This document shows positions 40,573 through 49,040 of a stretch of DNA of 64,000 bases, one piece after another. Source of the stretch: Clostridia bacterium (lineage in GTDB: Bacteria > Bacillota > Clostridia > Christensenellales > QAND01); contig JAFSIR010000025.1 of the NCBI GenBank assembly GCA_017439715.1, positions 1 to 64,000 of the forward strand. The letters are read 5' to 3'. Position 1 is the stretch's first letter. The number at the start of each line of letters is the position of its first letter. A program made the position numbers and the translations under genes. The notes beneath the pieces were generated by a model. The model worked only from the letters and a program-made list of their open reading frames with translations. It made no database searches and had not been told where the DNA came from.

Positions 40573-42413
40573 TGAAAGCGGGGCAAACGGTATACAGCCG
40601 CTTTCGCGGCGTGGATTATACGACCGACCCTGCCATGATCGACCCCGGTCGGTCGCCCTATGCGCGTAATTTAGTGGCCGACGCGGGCGGGTATCCCGAA
40701 AAGCGGCCGGGTTATGCGGTGGTGGACAGGGGGGACGAGCTTGTATACGGCCTGTATGAATTAACTAACGAGCAGGGCACGGTGTTTTTAATGCATCGGG
40801 GGAATGCGCTGTACCGCTGGTATCCCTTTGGGGAAAACGGCGATAACAGCCCGGGCCTTGAGCTACTGCCTGAAAAAACGCTGATCGCCACCGGGCTGGC
40901 CCGCCAGATATCCATGGCGTTTGCCCATGGGGGCAAGCTGTATATTTTGGATGGGGAGACCTACTGGCAGTTCGATGGGGAACGGCTTCGTCCGGTAACA
41001 GAGGTGGCCACGCGGCCGACTGTGTCCGTTTCCCGCACACCGGCGGGTACGGGCACGCCTTTTCAAAGCGTGAACCTGCTGTCCTCCTACAGAACGGACA
41101 GCTTTACCAGCGATGGTACGAGCACCCAATATGTACTTTCTGACCATGATTTGGACGTTGAGGAAGTTACTGTTACGGTGTTCGGCGAGCCGCTGCAGGA
41201 GGGGTTTTCGGTCAACTATACAGATGGCGTGGTTACTTTTTCCACCCCGCCCGAAAACTCGTTTGGTCTTGATTCCGTTCGCATCACCTATCAAAAAACG
41301 GAGGCGGGCGCGGTGGACAGGATCAACGGCTGCCGCTTTGCCGCGTTTTACGGTTTGGGAAACGACACCCGCGTGTTCATCAGCGGCAACAAAAACTTTA
41401 AGAATATAGATTGGCATTCGGCATTGGACGACCCCTGCTATTTCCCGGACGATGGGTTTACCCGCGTGGGGGCAGATGCTTCGGCCATTATGGGATACCT
41501 GCCGCACCACGATGCGTTATTGGTGTTAAAGGAAAACAACGATCAGGATTCAACGCTGTTCGTGCGCACTGCGGCGCTGGACGATAAGGGGCAGGCGTAT
41601 TTCCCGCTCTGGCAGGGCGGGGCGGGCGTGGGCGCCATATCGCGCTTGGGGTTTACTGTGCTTAGAGACGATCCCCTGTTTTTGGCGGAAAGCGGCGTGT
41701 ATGCCCCTACCTTGAGCACTATCACAGGTCAGCGGCGCATGGCCAACCGCAGCCATTTTATTGACGCCAGATTGCGGGACTGCGTGCTTGATAACTGTTG
41801 CGCCGTTTCGTGGGGGGATCTTGCGCTGTTCTGTGTGCCGGAGCATTGCTTTGTGGCTGATGCGCGGCAGAAAACGGTGGTGGACGGCCGAACGGTGTAC
41901 GAATGGAACGATTGGACGGGCATTGAAGCACACCTGTTTTTCCCCTATGGGGACGAGCTGTTTTTTGCGCAGGGGAAAAACGTTTGCCGCTTTCGCTCAG
42001 CGCGGCGGGATAGCCAGCGGTATTATGACGACCAAGAGCCCATCTGCGCGTTCTGGTCAACCAAGTTTGATGACGATGGCGATTTTATGGCTTTAAAATC
42101 CCTTGACAGGCGAGGCTGCGGCGTGATGCTGAAACCCTACGCCCATTCTTCCTGCGCGGTAAGCGTGCGCACGGAGGCGGAAGGCATACTGGACCTTGTG
42201 GAAAACAGGGACCTTACGAGCTTTGACTTTGGCGATGTGGATTTTAGCCAGTTCACCTTTGCTACGGACGACAGCCCCCGTGTTGTGCCGTTCAACACGC
42301 CGGTGCGCCGGTACCGCGCCTGCCGCATCATTGTGAAAAACGACCGGCCGGGGGAAGGGTTTGGCGTGTATGGCGTGATCAAGCGGTACCGCGTGGTGCG
42401 CACGCTGCGATAA
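40569..42413 (+). CDS. Phage tail/stabilisation protein, predicted beta-propeller (P22 gp10-like)
   Basis: A 614-residue protein. The start (VYSRFRGVDYTTDPAMIDP and SPYARNLVADAGGYPEKRPG) is the pattern of short-tailed phage tail or DNA-stabilisation proteins in Bacillota prophages. The rest has repeated beta-strand blocks with HGGKLYILDGETYWQFDG. It probably closes the portal channel below the connector. It starts inside the previous stop (ATGA). A tail tape measure, tube or sheath gene is absent, which supports a podovirus-like particle. Confidence 0.7.
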   Translation: MMKAGQTVYSRFRGVDYTTDPAMIDPGRSPYARNLVADAGGYPEKRPGYAVVDRGDELVYGLYELTNEQGTVFLMHRGNALYRWYPFGENGDNSPGLELLPEKTLIATGLARQISMAFAHGGKLYILDGETYWQFDGERLRPVTEVATRPTVSVSRTPAGTGTPFQSVNLLSSYRTDSFTSDGTSTQYVLSDHDLDVEEVTVTVFGEPLQEGFSVNYTDGVVTFSTPPENSFGLDSVRITYQKTEAGAVDRINGCRFAAFYGLGNDTRVFISGNKNFKNIDWHSALDDPCYFPDDGFTRVGADASAIMGYLPHHDALLVLKENNDQDSTLFVRTAALDDKGQAYFPLWQGGAGVGAISRLGFTVLRDDPLFLAESGVYAPTLSTITGQRRMANRSHFIDARLRDCVLDNCCAVSWGDLALFCVPEHCFVADARQKTVVDGRTVYEWNDWTGIEAHLFFPYGDELFFAQGKNVCRFRSARRDSQRYYDDQEPICAFWSTKFDDDGDFMALKSLDRRGCGVMLKPYAHSSCAVSVRTEAEGILDLVENRDLTSFDFGDVDFSQFTFATDDSPRVVPFNTPVRRYRACRIIVKNDRPGEGFGVYGVIKRYRVVRTLR

Positions 42414-42426
42414 AGAAAGGAAACAG

Positions 42427-43404
42427 ATGGAAGCATACAAGATAACGGACAACGATTTTAGAAACAAAGGCACTTCGTCTTTACCAGACCGCCCTTCCCA
42501 GGAAGGCTTGCGGGCGGGTGAGATCAAAACCAAAATGGATGAGCTGGTGACAACGGTGGTAAAAGCGCGGTTCAATGAGCTGATCGATGCGCTCTCTGCC
42601 CCCACTGCCGCGGCGCTGTTAGGCGCCCTTGCGGCAGACGGGGTAACGCCATCCACCGTTAGAGAGCGGCTGAACAGCCTGCAAAGCCAGCTGCAGGAGG
42701 TGTCGCAGGGTGCGGTGGCCGATGGATCGGTGACAGATGCAAAGCTGTCAAGTAACGAAACGGATCTGCTGGCCCGGTTTGGGGTGCATGCGGCGGCGGT
42801 GGCCCTGCACGCGACTGACCTGGGCGTCACTGAGGGGAGCGGGTCGCAGTACACCGCGCAGGGCACGCTGCCTTCTTCGGGGCGGGCGCTGTTTATGATG
42901 CAAACGCACGCGCCCAGCGCTGCCGGTGCAGCGTTAAAAATCGGCAGCCATGAGCCGCTTGCGCTGGTAACTTCCAACGGCCAGACCCTTTCCGAGGGCC
43001 GCCTGCTGCGATACGGTGTGTATCTTTTGTTATACCAAAGCGGTGTGCCCGGCACGTTCACGGTGCTCAACCCCGAGCCCAGCGGCACAACGCACAGCCA
43101 TTATGCCAACGAGATCATCGGCCTTACGACGGAACTTGCCGGCAAGGCGCCCGCTGTGCACAGCCACAGCCAGGCCGACGTGGCAGATCTTACGCAGGCG
43201 CTGGCCAATAAGGCTGCTGCCGACCACCAACACAGCGTGTACGCAACGCTTAACCACACCCACAACACCCTGTTAAACTTACAGATCACCGGCGGTGTAC
43301 AAAGCGGGGTGCTGGGCGTAACGAACGTGTATATCACTGACAGCGAAACGGCCGTGCCTGCCGATGCGCCCGAGGGCACGTTGGTGCTGCGCCTGGAGGC
43401 ATGA
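42427..43404 (+). CDS. Tail fibre-like protein with HSH repeats
   Basis: A 325-residue protein. The N-terminal part has a coiled-coil region (ERLNSLQSQLQEVSQGA). The C-terminal part carries repeated His motifs (THSHYANEI, VHSHSQADVADL, DHQHSVYATL, NHTHNTLL), as in trimeric phage tail fibres that bind metal ions along the shaft. Likely receptor-binding fibre. Confidence 0.75.
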   Translation: MEAYKITDNDFRNKGTSSLPDRPSQEGLRAGEIKTKMDELVTTVVKARFNELIDALSAPTAAALLGALAADGVTPSTVRERLNSLQSQLQEVSQGAVADGSVTDAKLSSNETDLLARFGVHAAAVALHATDLGVTEGSGSQYTAQGTLPSSGRALFMMQTHAPSAAGAALKIGSHEPLALVTSNGQTLSEGRLLRYGVYLLLYQSGVPGTFTVLNPEPSGTTHSHYANEIIGLTTELAGKAPAVHSHSQADVADLTQALANKAAADHQHSVYATLNHTHNTLLNLQITGGVQSGVLGVTNVYITDSETAVPADAPEGTLVLRLEA

Positions 43405-43952
43405 TCATGGCAGTGATCACCTTTTTACCCACCACTGTGGTGGCAGACAGAACACCCGAAACCGGGTATATGACCATTGGTAAAAATTCTTCGGGCGTGA
43501 ACAGGCAGGCGGTGCTGTCGTTTGAAGCGCTGGCAGTGCCCGGCACGGTGGACAGCGTTACGCTCAACCTATCGTGGAACAACAGCGCTGCGGGGGAAGG
43601 GTTTTCCGCTGCCGTTACCCATTGTGCCACGGTGCTGAACACCAGCCATGAATATCAGATGAGCGGGCCGAACGGCAGCGTTTCCGTGTTTTTGAACGCG
43701 TATAGCACTGAGCAGCCGTTCACTGTCACGCTTTCGGGCCTGAGCGCAAACGCCAAAAGCACCAGCAAGGCAGTGCTCAAAGACGCGAGCATCACGGTGT
43801 CTTACACGCCGGGGTCTGTCAGGAGTGTGGAAGTAAAGAAAGATGGCGCCTTCACGCCTGTTTCTTCTATGGACGTGAAGGTGAACGGATCGTATGTGTC
43901 CGTTGAGGGTGCATCGGTGCGCCGCAGCGGGACATGGGAGGTGTTGTTTTGA
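43401..43952 (+). CDS. Tail-associated beta-sandwich protein
   Basis: A 183-residue protein. The first 135 residues resemble a DNRLRE-type beta sandwich (RTPETGYMTIGKNSSGVN; SVTLNLSWNNS), followed by a short strand-rich tail. It starts in ATGA overlap with the fibre gene, so it is probably part of the host-recognition tip. Confidence 0.6.
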   Translation: MIMAVITFLPTTVVADRTPETGYMTIGKNSSGVNRQAVLSFEALAVPGTVDSVTLNLSWNNSAAGEGFSAAVTHCATVLNTSHEYQMSGPNGSVSVFLNAYSTEQPFTVTLSGLSANAKSTSKAVLKDASITVSYTPGSVRSVEVKKDGAFTPVSSMDVKVNGSYVSVEGASVRRSGTWEVLF

Positions 43953-44536
43953 ATTTGCGCACAATTGCCGCACGCTTAGAAGCCTTAAAGGGCATGGAAC
44001 ATGAATTGGGCGTGCCGGTGGAAGAAATGGCAAAGGCCGTGCTTTTAACGAACAACGAAATTGAGGATACCCCTGACACGCAAACCATTCGGCTGCAAAA
44101 CGCGGGCAGCCTGCTGAACGCATTAAACGAGCTTGAAAAAACGGCCCAAACCGCCAAATTGGAAACCGAGCAAAAACAGGCGGTTTACGAGGCAGAACAG
44201 CAAGCCGAACAGCGCAAACGCGAAGATAAGCTGGGGTTAACAAAGGAAGGAATTGCAAGAGACACGCAAAATCAGGATGATAAGCAGGCGCAAACGGCGC
44301 AGGAAACGCAGGCCGCGTTTGATCGGAAGATGGCCGAGTTAACGGAGCCGAAACAGGAACTGAACGATATGTGGCAGCGGGCGGCGCTGGAACTGAGCGT
44401 GTTTGGCTATATCGTGTCCCCTGAAGTGGGAGCGGGCACGGGGCTGCCTGTTGGTCCTCAAAAGCGGAAAAAGAAGAAAAAACAGCAGGGCGATTATAGC
44501 TTTGTGCTGCCGCCGACCGGCCCTGCGCCGCGATAA
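43949..44536 (+). CDS. Coiled-coil virion protein A (TTG start)
   Basis: A 195-residue protein. TTG 43949 is chosen because GGGAGG lies 7 bases upstream and it overlaps the previous TGA by 4 bases; an ATG 15 bases earlier lies in front of the ribosome site. Residues about 50-130 form a long charged coiled coil. The C-terminal motif FGYIVSPEVGAGTGLPVG matches the end of the next protein, followed by a basic KRKKKKK stretch. It may be an internal or ejection protein. Confidence 0.65.
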   Translation: MNLRTIAARLEALKGMEHELGVPVEEMAKAVLLTNNEIEDTPDTQTIRLQNAGSLLNALNELEKTAQTAKLETEQKQAVYEAEQQAEQRKREDKLGLTKEGIARDTQNQDDKQAQTAQETQAAFDRKMAELTEPKQELNDMWQRAALELSVFGYIVSPEVGAGTGLPVGPQKRKKKKKQQGDYSFVLPPTGPAPR

Positions 44537-44545
44537 GGAGGGGCT

Positions 44546-45184
44546 ATGGGAATCTTTGAAGAGTATTTAAATGCCGCAAGGCGCCGCCGCGAGGAAAAGG
44601 AAGCGCAGGCACAGGCACAGGCGGCCTTAACGCAAACGGAAATAGATAAAACGGTGGATGGGTTTGATGCCCTTCGGCGCACCGCTTCCGCTCAAAATCT
44701 GCACGAGCAGGCCGCACAGGCGGAACAGATGGCGGCGCTCGGGGTAAGCGGCTCGGGCTACGCCCAAAAGCGGGCGCAGGCGCAGCAGGATAGTTTTCAG
44801 GGGCAGGTAGTTTCTTCGCTGGCCGACCAAACGGCCCAAACCCGCGCCATGATGGATGAAAAGAATTTGGCCTATCAAAACCTGGTAAATCAGGGCGAGC
44901 AGGAAGCGGATGCGCTGATCCTGCAGGGCCTCAAGGAACAGGCCGAGCAGCAGCGGGCCGACGACGCCTTGGCCTTTGACCGTGAACAGGCGGAACGCCT
45001 GCAGCAAAACTGGGAAGAGGAACAGGCGGAACGAAGGCGCCAAAGGGAGGAAGACTTTGCCGCCGCCCAGCGAAAAGCAGACACGGACGCCGCTTGGCGC
45101 ATTGTGCGGGCCTTGGGCTACGTGCCCAGTGAGGCAGTGGCAGCCCTGGTGGGCCTGCCGGTCGGCACCCGCGTGCAGAAATAG
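44546..45184 (+). CDS. Coiled-coil virion protein B
   Basis: A 212-residue, alanine- and glutamine-rich protein with charged coiled coils on both sides of a GVSGSGYAQ motif (near residue 70), a hallmark of internal structural proteins in Bacillota phages. Its last residues LGYVPSEAVAALVGLPVGTR resemble the C-terminal motif of the preceding protein. AGGAGG lies 6 bases before the ATG. Stops with TAG. Last gene of the cluster. Confidence 0.65.
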   Translation: MGIFEEYLNAARRRREEKEAQAQAQAALTQTEIDKTVDGFDALRRTASAQNLHEQAAQAEQMAALGVSGSGYAQKRAQAQQDSFQGQVVSSLADQTAQTRAMMDEKNLAYQNLVNQGEQEADALILQGLKEQAEQQRADDALAFDREQAERLQQNWEEEQAERRRQREEDFAAAQRKADTDAAWRIVRALGYVPSEAVAALVGLPVGTRVQK

Positions 45185-45272
45185 CAGACAGTATCAAAAC
45201 AAGCAAAAAAACGTCAAAAAATCACCTGCACGGGGCAAACAGGATGCGATGGGCCCGGCCGTTGGCAGGGGG

Positions 45273-45325
45273 TTGACGGAGAAGAAAAAAAGGCGTACAC
45301 TCTTATTAATTAGGTTACCGAATTA
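45273..45325 (+). promoter_or_regulatory. Promoter and palindromic operator of MarR gene
   Basis: TTGACG (45273-45278), 17 bp, TACACT (45296-45301). At 45308-45324, at the expected transcription start, lies AATTAGGTTACCGAATT, an inverted repeat with arms AATT-GGT / ACC-AATT around a central T. It is the right size for a MarR dimer and would block its own promoter. Confidence 0.75.
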
Positions 45326-45338
45326 TTGGAGGAGTATG

Positions 45339-45797
45339 ATGGAACAAGAGCGGATGCAGCGTATGATGGATGCGTTGGTGCGCATGGCGCGCAATGTGCG
45401 CCGCCGCCCGGAAGGGGCGGAAAAGCTCACGCAGGGACAGCTGCGCGTAATGCGGCGCATTGCGCTGGGTGAAGAAAAAAGCCTGAGCGTGCTGGCGATG
45501 GAAATCGGCGTACGCCCGTCATCTTTAACGGAGATGATGGATAAGCTGGAAGCGCGGGGGTTGGTGACCCGCTCGCGTTGGGAGGCTGACCAGCGGGTGA
45601 TGCGTGTGAAGCTGACCGAAGCGGGGCAGAAAGTGGCGCAGGAAGCGGAAAACCTTCGCGCCGGCGCGAGTATAAACGATATTTTAACGGAAAGCGAAAA
45701 AGAAACGCTGACCATGCTGTGCAACAAGCTGTCTGACGGTATGGAAGCGCGCTTGGGCCAGCCCGTGATGCGGCGGCACAGTGGGCGGCGGCTGTAA
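45339..45797 (+). CDS. MarR family transcriptional regulator
   Basis: A 152-residue winged-helix regulator. The MarR core is clear: LTQGQLRVMRRIALGEE, SVLAMEIGVRPSSLTEMMDKLEARGLVTR and the wing WEADQRVMRVKLTEAGQKV. ATG 45339 is 6 bases from GGAGG; the ATG just before is too close. It probably represses its own promoter through the palindrome at 45308-45324 and so the co-transcribed gene at 45797, whose start overlaps its stop (TAATG). Confidence 0.92.
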   Translation: MEQERMQRMMDALVRMARNVRRRPEGAEKLTQGQLRVMRRIALGEEKSLSVLAMEIGVRPSSLTEMMDKLEARGLVTRSRWEADQRVMRVKLTEAGQKVAQEAENLRAGASINDILTESEKETLTMLCNKLSDGMEARLGQPVMRRHSGRRL

Positions 45798-46822
45798 TGA
45801 AAAAGCTATGCATTGTTTTAGCGGTTTGCTTTCTTTTGGCGCTGTGCGCCTGCAAGCCGACCATAGGGCCGCTTTCAACGCCCACGCCTGAGCCTACGCC
45901 TACGCCCGTGCCCACCCCTACGCCTGATCCGCTGGATGCGGTGTTTGCAAAAAAAGGGGAAGAGATTATTTCTATCCAAAAGAACGGGCAGGAAATTTCC
46001 TTGGGCAACGGTGAGCACCCCGATTACTGGCTGTATAACTCGCACGATCTGAAGGTGGAGATCACGCAGAAAACCGCCGAAAAGCTGGTGTATTATGTGG
46101 CGCACATCAGGATGCGCGCAGATGTGCGTGAATATGCATTGTATGGGAGCGAAACACCCCCCGGCAACAATATGAGCAAGGCCACGCAAATGGCCCGCAA
46201 GGCACAGGCGGTGCTGGCCATAAACGGCGATTATCTTGTTAAATCCCACACCGATAAAAAGGGCACCATGGTGCGCAGCGGCGTGGTGTATCAGGAATCG
46301 AGCAAGGAAAGCACGCTGGCCTTTATGCCGGATATGTCGTTAGCGGCGTACCCCGCTGGGGTCAGCGGGCAAATGCTGCTGGACGCGGGCGTGCAGAACG
46401 CCCTGTCTTTTGGGCCGCTGATGGTGGAGAACGGTGCAAAAATAGAGAAAATGACGGATGTTCGCAAAATAAACAACGTCAAAAACCCGCGCTGCGGCAT
46501 TGGCATGGTAGAACCGGGCCATTTGGTGGCCATCGTGGTAGAAGGGCGCATTCCCCGGAGCGGCGGCATCACCGTGCCCGACTTTGCCGACCTGTTTTTA
46601 AATGAAGGCTGCACCCTTGCCTATAACCTTGACGGCGGACGCAGCACCTCCATGGTGTTCATGGGGAACTTGGTAAACTGCGGGGAACTGGCGTATAACA
46701 TCTATTTGGGCTGCCGCACCATGCCCGATATGATTGCGTTTGGCACGAGCGACCAATGCGCCACCATTGACGATCTTTATTACATGAACGGCAAGGGCGT
46801 GAACAAAAACTACGTTCCATAA
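45797..46822 (+). CDS. Phosphodiester glycosidase (NAGPA-like) lipoprotein
   Basis: A 341-residue lipoprotein (LCAC, Cys19). A Pro/Thr repeat linker (PTPEPTPTPVPTPTPDP) leads to an NAGPA/DUF2233 domain: QAVLAINGDYLV, NPRCGIGMVEPGHLVAIVV and GCTLAYNLDGGRSTSMVF. This family removes N-acetylglucosamine from phosphodiesters on glycans or acts on wall polymers. Start codon overlaps the MarR stop, so it is the likely regulated target. A terminator follows. Confidence 0.88.
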   Translation: MKKLCIVLAVCFLLALCACKPTIGPLSTPTPEPTPTPVPTPTPDPLDAVFAKKGEEIISIQKNGQEISLGNGEHPDYWLYNSHDLKVEITQKTAEKLVYYVAHIRMRADVREYALYGSETPPGNNMSKATQMARKAQAVLAINGDYLVKSHTDKKGTMVRSGVVYQESSKESTLAFMPDMSLAAYPAGVSGQMLLDAGVQNALSFGPLMVENGAKIEKMTDVRKINNVKNPRCGIGMVEPGHLVAIVVEGRIPRSGGITVPDFADLFLNEGCTLAYNLDGGRSTSMVFMGNLVNCGELAYNIYLGCRTMPDMIAFGTSDQCATIDDLYYMNGKGVNKNYVP

Positions 46823-46857
46823 CAATAGGGCACAGCCAAATATTGTTTTTAACAAGC

Positions 46858-46893
46858 AAAAAAGCAGTAATTATGATAATTACTGCTTTTTTT
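46858..46893 (+). terminator. Terminator of MarR operon
   Basis: Stem AAAGCAGTAATTA / TAATTACTGCTTT with TGA loop and a T run. Confidence 0.9.
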
Positions 46894-46927
46894 AATGGCA
46901 CAACGGTTGATGCCATAGCATGCTTTG

Positions 46928-47614
46928 TTATAGCAGGTCGGCATATCCATCGTTGCCGGCAAGCAAAAACTCCGTGCGTTTGGCGGCGGCATCTGCAAAG
47001 GCAAACGCTTCTTCCACGGTGTAAAGTTCGGACGGTGCGGGGCTGATGGCTTCATAATACTGGCGGCACACCCACTGCTTGCTGTTGTATAAGATCTCCG
47101 GCGGCAGCAGGGAGCCTGCGCTATTGGCGTGATAATAGTTAAACACGCGGCGGAGGGGATGCAAAAATTTGTATTTATGGGCGATCACGCGGTCCACGCG
47201 GTCCATGCCGTCCATAATGGCGGTGAAAAACTCGCGTGAACCGGGGTGGATATCAAACACGGCCAGTCGCTCCACCAGCCGCTGCCGCACCGTTCGGTTA
47301 TACAGCTCGTCCGTGATCAGGTGGCACAAATACCCGCGCCACAGGTCAATGGGCGTTTTGTCCTTAAGGGTGTGGGAAAACTCGCGGTATCGCTGCTGCA
47401 GCATGGCGTGCACCTCGGGGTCGCCCAGCATCAGGCCGGTTACACCCTGCGTTAAATGCGTTTCGCGTTTAAGATCGCGCACATAATCCTCCCGCTGGTG
47501 CACCGCATCGGGCGCTAAGCACCCGCACAGGAACAGCAAAGGATCGGATATTTTAAGGTCAAGGGCGCGCAGCACCGCGTCGCCCACAAGCAGATGTGTG
47601 ATGCTAGCCGCCAT
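46928..47614 (-). CDS. Zinc-dependent phospholipase C-like protein
   Basis: A 228-residue helical protein resembling the Zn_dep_PLPC family: SITHLLVGDAVLRA, LFLCGCLAPDAVHQRED and LWRGYLCHLITDELYN give spaced His and Asp residues for metal binding. It has no signal peptide, so it is likely cytoplasmic and its substrate may be a small phosphoester rather than a lipid. ATG 47614 follows AGGAGG by 7 bases. Confidence 0.75.
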   Translation of the reverse strand: MAASITHLLVGDAVLRALDLKISDPLLFLCGCLAPDAVHQREDYVRDLKRETHLTQGVTGLMLGDPEVHAMLQQRYREFSHTLKDKTPIDLWRGYLCHLITDELYNRTVRQRLVERLAVFDIHPGSREFFTAIMDGMDRVDRVIAHKYKFLHPLRRVFNYYHANSAGSLLPPEILYNSKQWVCRQYYEAISPAPSELYTVEEAFAFADAAAKRTEFLLAGNDGYADLL

Positions 47615-47713
47615 AAAAGCCCCTCCTGCGTTGTGAAACTGCCTGCATTATACAAAACTATGGCGGAAGATGGCAACCAGTTCATAAAAATGCGCGGGTT
47701 ACGCCATCTTTTC

Positions 47714-47742
47714 TTGTGTTTTGTGGCAGAATTCTTTATACT
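47714..47742 (+). promoter_or_regulatory. Promoter of second PPOX gene
   Basis: TTGTGT (47714-47719), 17 bp, TATACT (47737-47742), 23 bases ahead of the ATG. Confidence 0.7.
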
Positions 47743-47765
47743 GGCATCGAAAGAAGGGGTTTTTT

Positions 47766-48257
47766 ATGCGCAGATACAGGCAGGCGCTGTCCCAAACAGA
47801 GTGCCTCAAGATTTTAGAAAGCAACACCTCCGGTGTGCTTGCCCTTTATGGGGAGGATGGATATCCTTACGCCGTGCCCATCAGCTACGCGTTTATGGAT
47901 GAAAAAAAGAACAAGCTGGTGTTCCATTCCGCCGTGGAAGGCAAAAAGCTGGATGCCATTCGCTATTGCAGCAAAGCGTCTTTCTGCGTGATTGACAGGG
48001 ACACCGTTGTTCCCGAAACATTTACCACGGTGTACCGCTCTGTGATCGCGTTCGGCACGGTGAGAATAGAAAACAATTGGGCGAAGATCAAACCCGTGCT
48101 GCACGCCTTGAGCGAGAAATACGCGCCCCGTGTGCCCATGGAAGCGCGGGAAAAAGAGATCGCCGGGGCAGAACACAGAACGGTAACCATTGAGTTTGCC
48201 ATCGAGCGGATGACCGGCAAACAGGCAAAGGAATTGGTTGAGGATAAACAGATATGA
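47766..48257 (+). CDS. PPOX-family (NimA-like) flavin-binding protein
   Basis: A 163-residue split-barrel protein of the PPOX family: LESNTSGVLALYGEDGYPYAVPISYAF in shorter pieces (GVLALYGEDGYP), LVFHSAVEGKKLDAIRY and YRSVIAFGTVRI. Probably binds FMN and reduces small molecules such as nitroimidazoles. ATG 47766 follows AAGGGG. Its stop overlaps the next start (ATGA). The earlier PPOX protein at 12124 belongs to the same superfamily. Confidence 0.88.
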   Translation: MRRYRQALSQTECLKILESNTSGVLALYGEDGYPYAVPISYAFMDEKKNKLVFHSAVEGKKLDAIRYCSKASFCVIDRDTVVPETFTTVYRSVIAFGTVRIENNWAKIKPVLHALSEKYAPRVPMEAREKEIAGAEHRTVTIEFAIERMTGKQAKELVEDKQI

Positions 48258-49009
48258 AACGGTTGGTTGTTTTGTTAGTGGCACTTGCTCTTATGTTTTC
48301 TTTGGGCGCGGCGAAGATTCCGCTGACCATTGCAAACGGGTCAGTTGAGCCCCCGGCGGGCGACTATGTGTTTCATGCGTATATCGCTGAAGACGATGCG
48401 GGTTTGGCGCTGCTCGAAATCAGCTATGAGGACCTGATGCAGCACCTGAAAAACAACAACCTTGTGTTTATGACGGGCGACCTTGATGCGGGCTACGAAG
48501 TGCTGATGTGGACGGCAGACCTTGGCGAAGATGGGGCCGGCAGCCTGCATGAGATGGACAGCGCAATGCAAAAGCTTGTGGTGCAGCAGCTGGAACGCAT
48601 GGTGAGCCAGGAGGCCGGCGTTTCACAGGTGACGGTGGCAATGGAAACGCTTAGCCGCTATCCCTTCGTGATCCTCAAATACCGCGTGGCTGACGATAAC
48701 GGCGTTCGGTTTGACTGCATTTATTACACGCTGATCAACAACATTGAATACTATTTTCAGGTTACCGGCAGCCGTAGCATCGTAACGGAAGAAATGGAAG
48801 CGGCGGTCAGAGATTCGGCCGATTCGCTTTTCATTGCGGACAGTACGGCGAACACCGGGCATGAAACGCCCGCGAGCAAACCCGCGAGCAACACCATCGG
48901 GTTTGACGGCGCCATCGGCCGCGGCGCTTTGCGCGGCGCCCTTGTCGGCGGCTCGGTGGGCCTGATCGGGGCATTGATCAAATTGTTCAAGAAGAAAAAA
49001 GAGAAATAA
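48254..49009 (+). CDS. Secreted/membrane protein with C-terminal glycine-zipper anchor
   Basis: A 251-residue protein with an N-terminal signal segment (residues 1-20) and one C-terminal membrane helix rich in glycine (GRGALRGALVGGSVGLIGAL) ending in FKKKKEK. The middle part (about 30-200) is a mixed alpha/beta domain of unknown family. Translation is coupled to the PPOX gene by ATGA. A terminator with a GAAA loop follows. Confidence 0.7.
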   Translation: MKRLVVLLVALALMFSLGAAKIPLTIANGSVEPPAGDYVFHAYIAEDDAGLALLEISYEDLMQHLKNNNLVFMTGDLDAGYEVLMWTADLGEDGAGSLHEMDSAMQKLVVQQLERMVSQEAGVSQVTVAMETLSRYPFVILKYRVADDNGVRFDCIYYTLINNIEYYFQVTGSRSIVTEEMEAAVRDSADSLFIADSTANTGHETPASKPASNTIGFDGAIGRGALRGALVGGSVGLIGALIKLFKKKKEK

Positions 49010-49040
49010 AAAAAGAGAGCCGAAAGGCTCTCTTTTTTTT
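49008..49040 (+). terminator. Bidirectional terminator with GAAA tetraloop
   Basis: Stem GAGAGCC / GGCTCTC closed by GAAA, between convergent genes (48254-49009 and wecB), with A and T runs. Confidence 0.9.

Noticed and set aside
34948-45184. Classification of the structural cluster as a tailed siphovirus or as a contractile injection system
   Set aside because: No tape measure, tube, sheath, baseplate or spike gene is present; portal, connector, gp10-like and fibre order fits a short-tailed particle.
45182-45314. Read-through of the TAG at 45182-45184
   Set aside because: The extension runs over the MarR promoter and operator and ends at another TAG; no coding character.
45885-45945. Repeated CCTACGCC-like units in the phosphodiester glycosidase gene, considered as a short repeat or CRISPR array
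   Set aside because: They encode a Pro/Thr linker in frame; there are no unique spacers of constant length.
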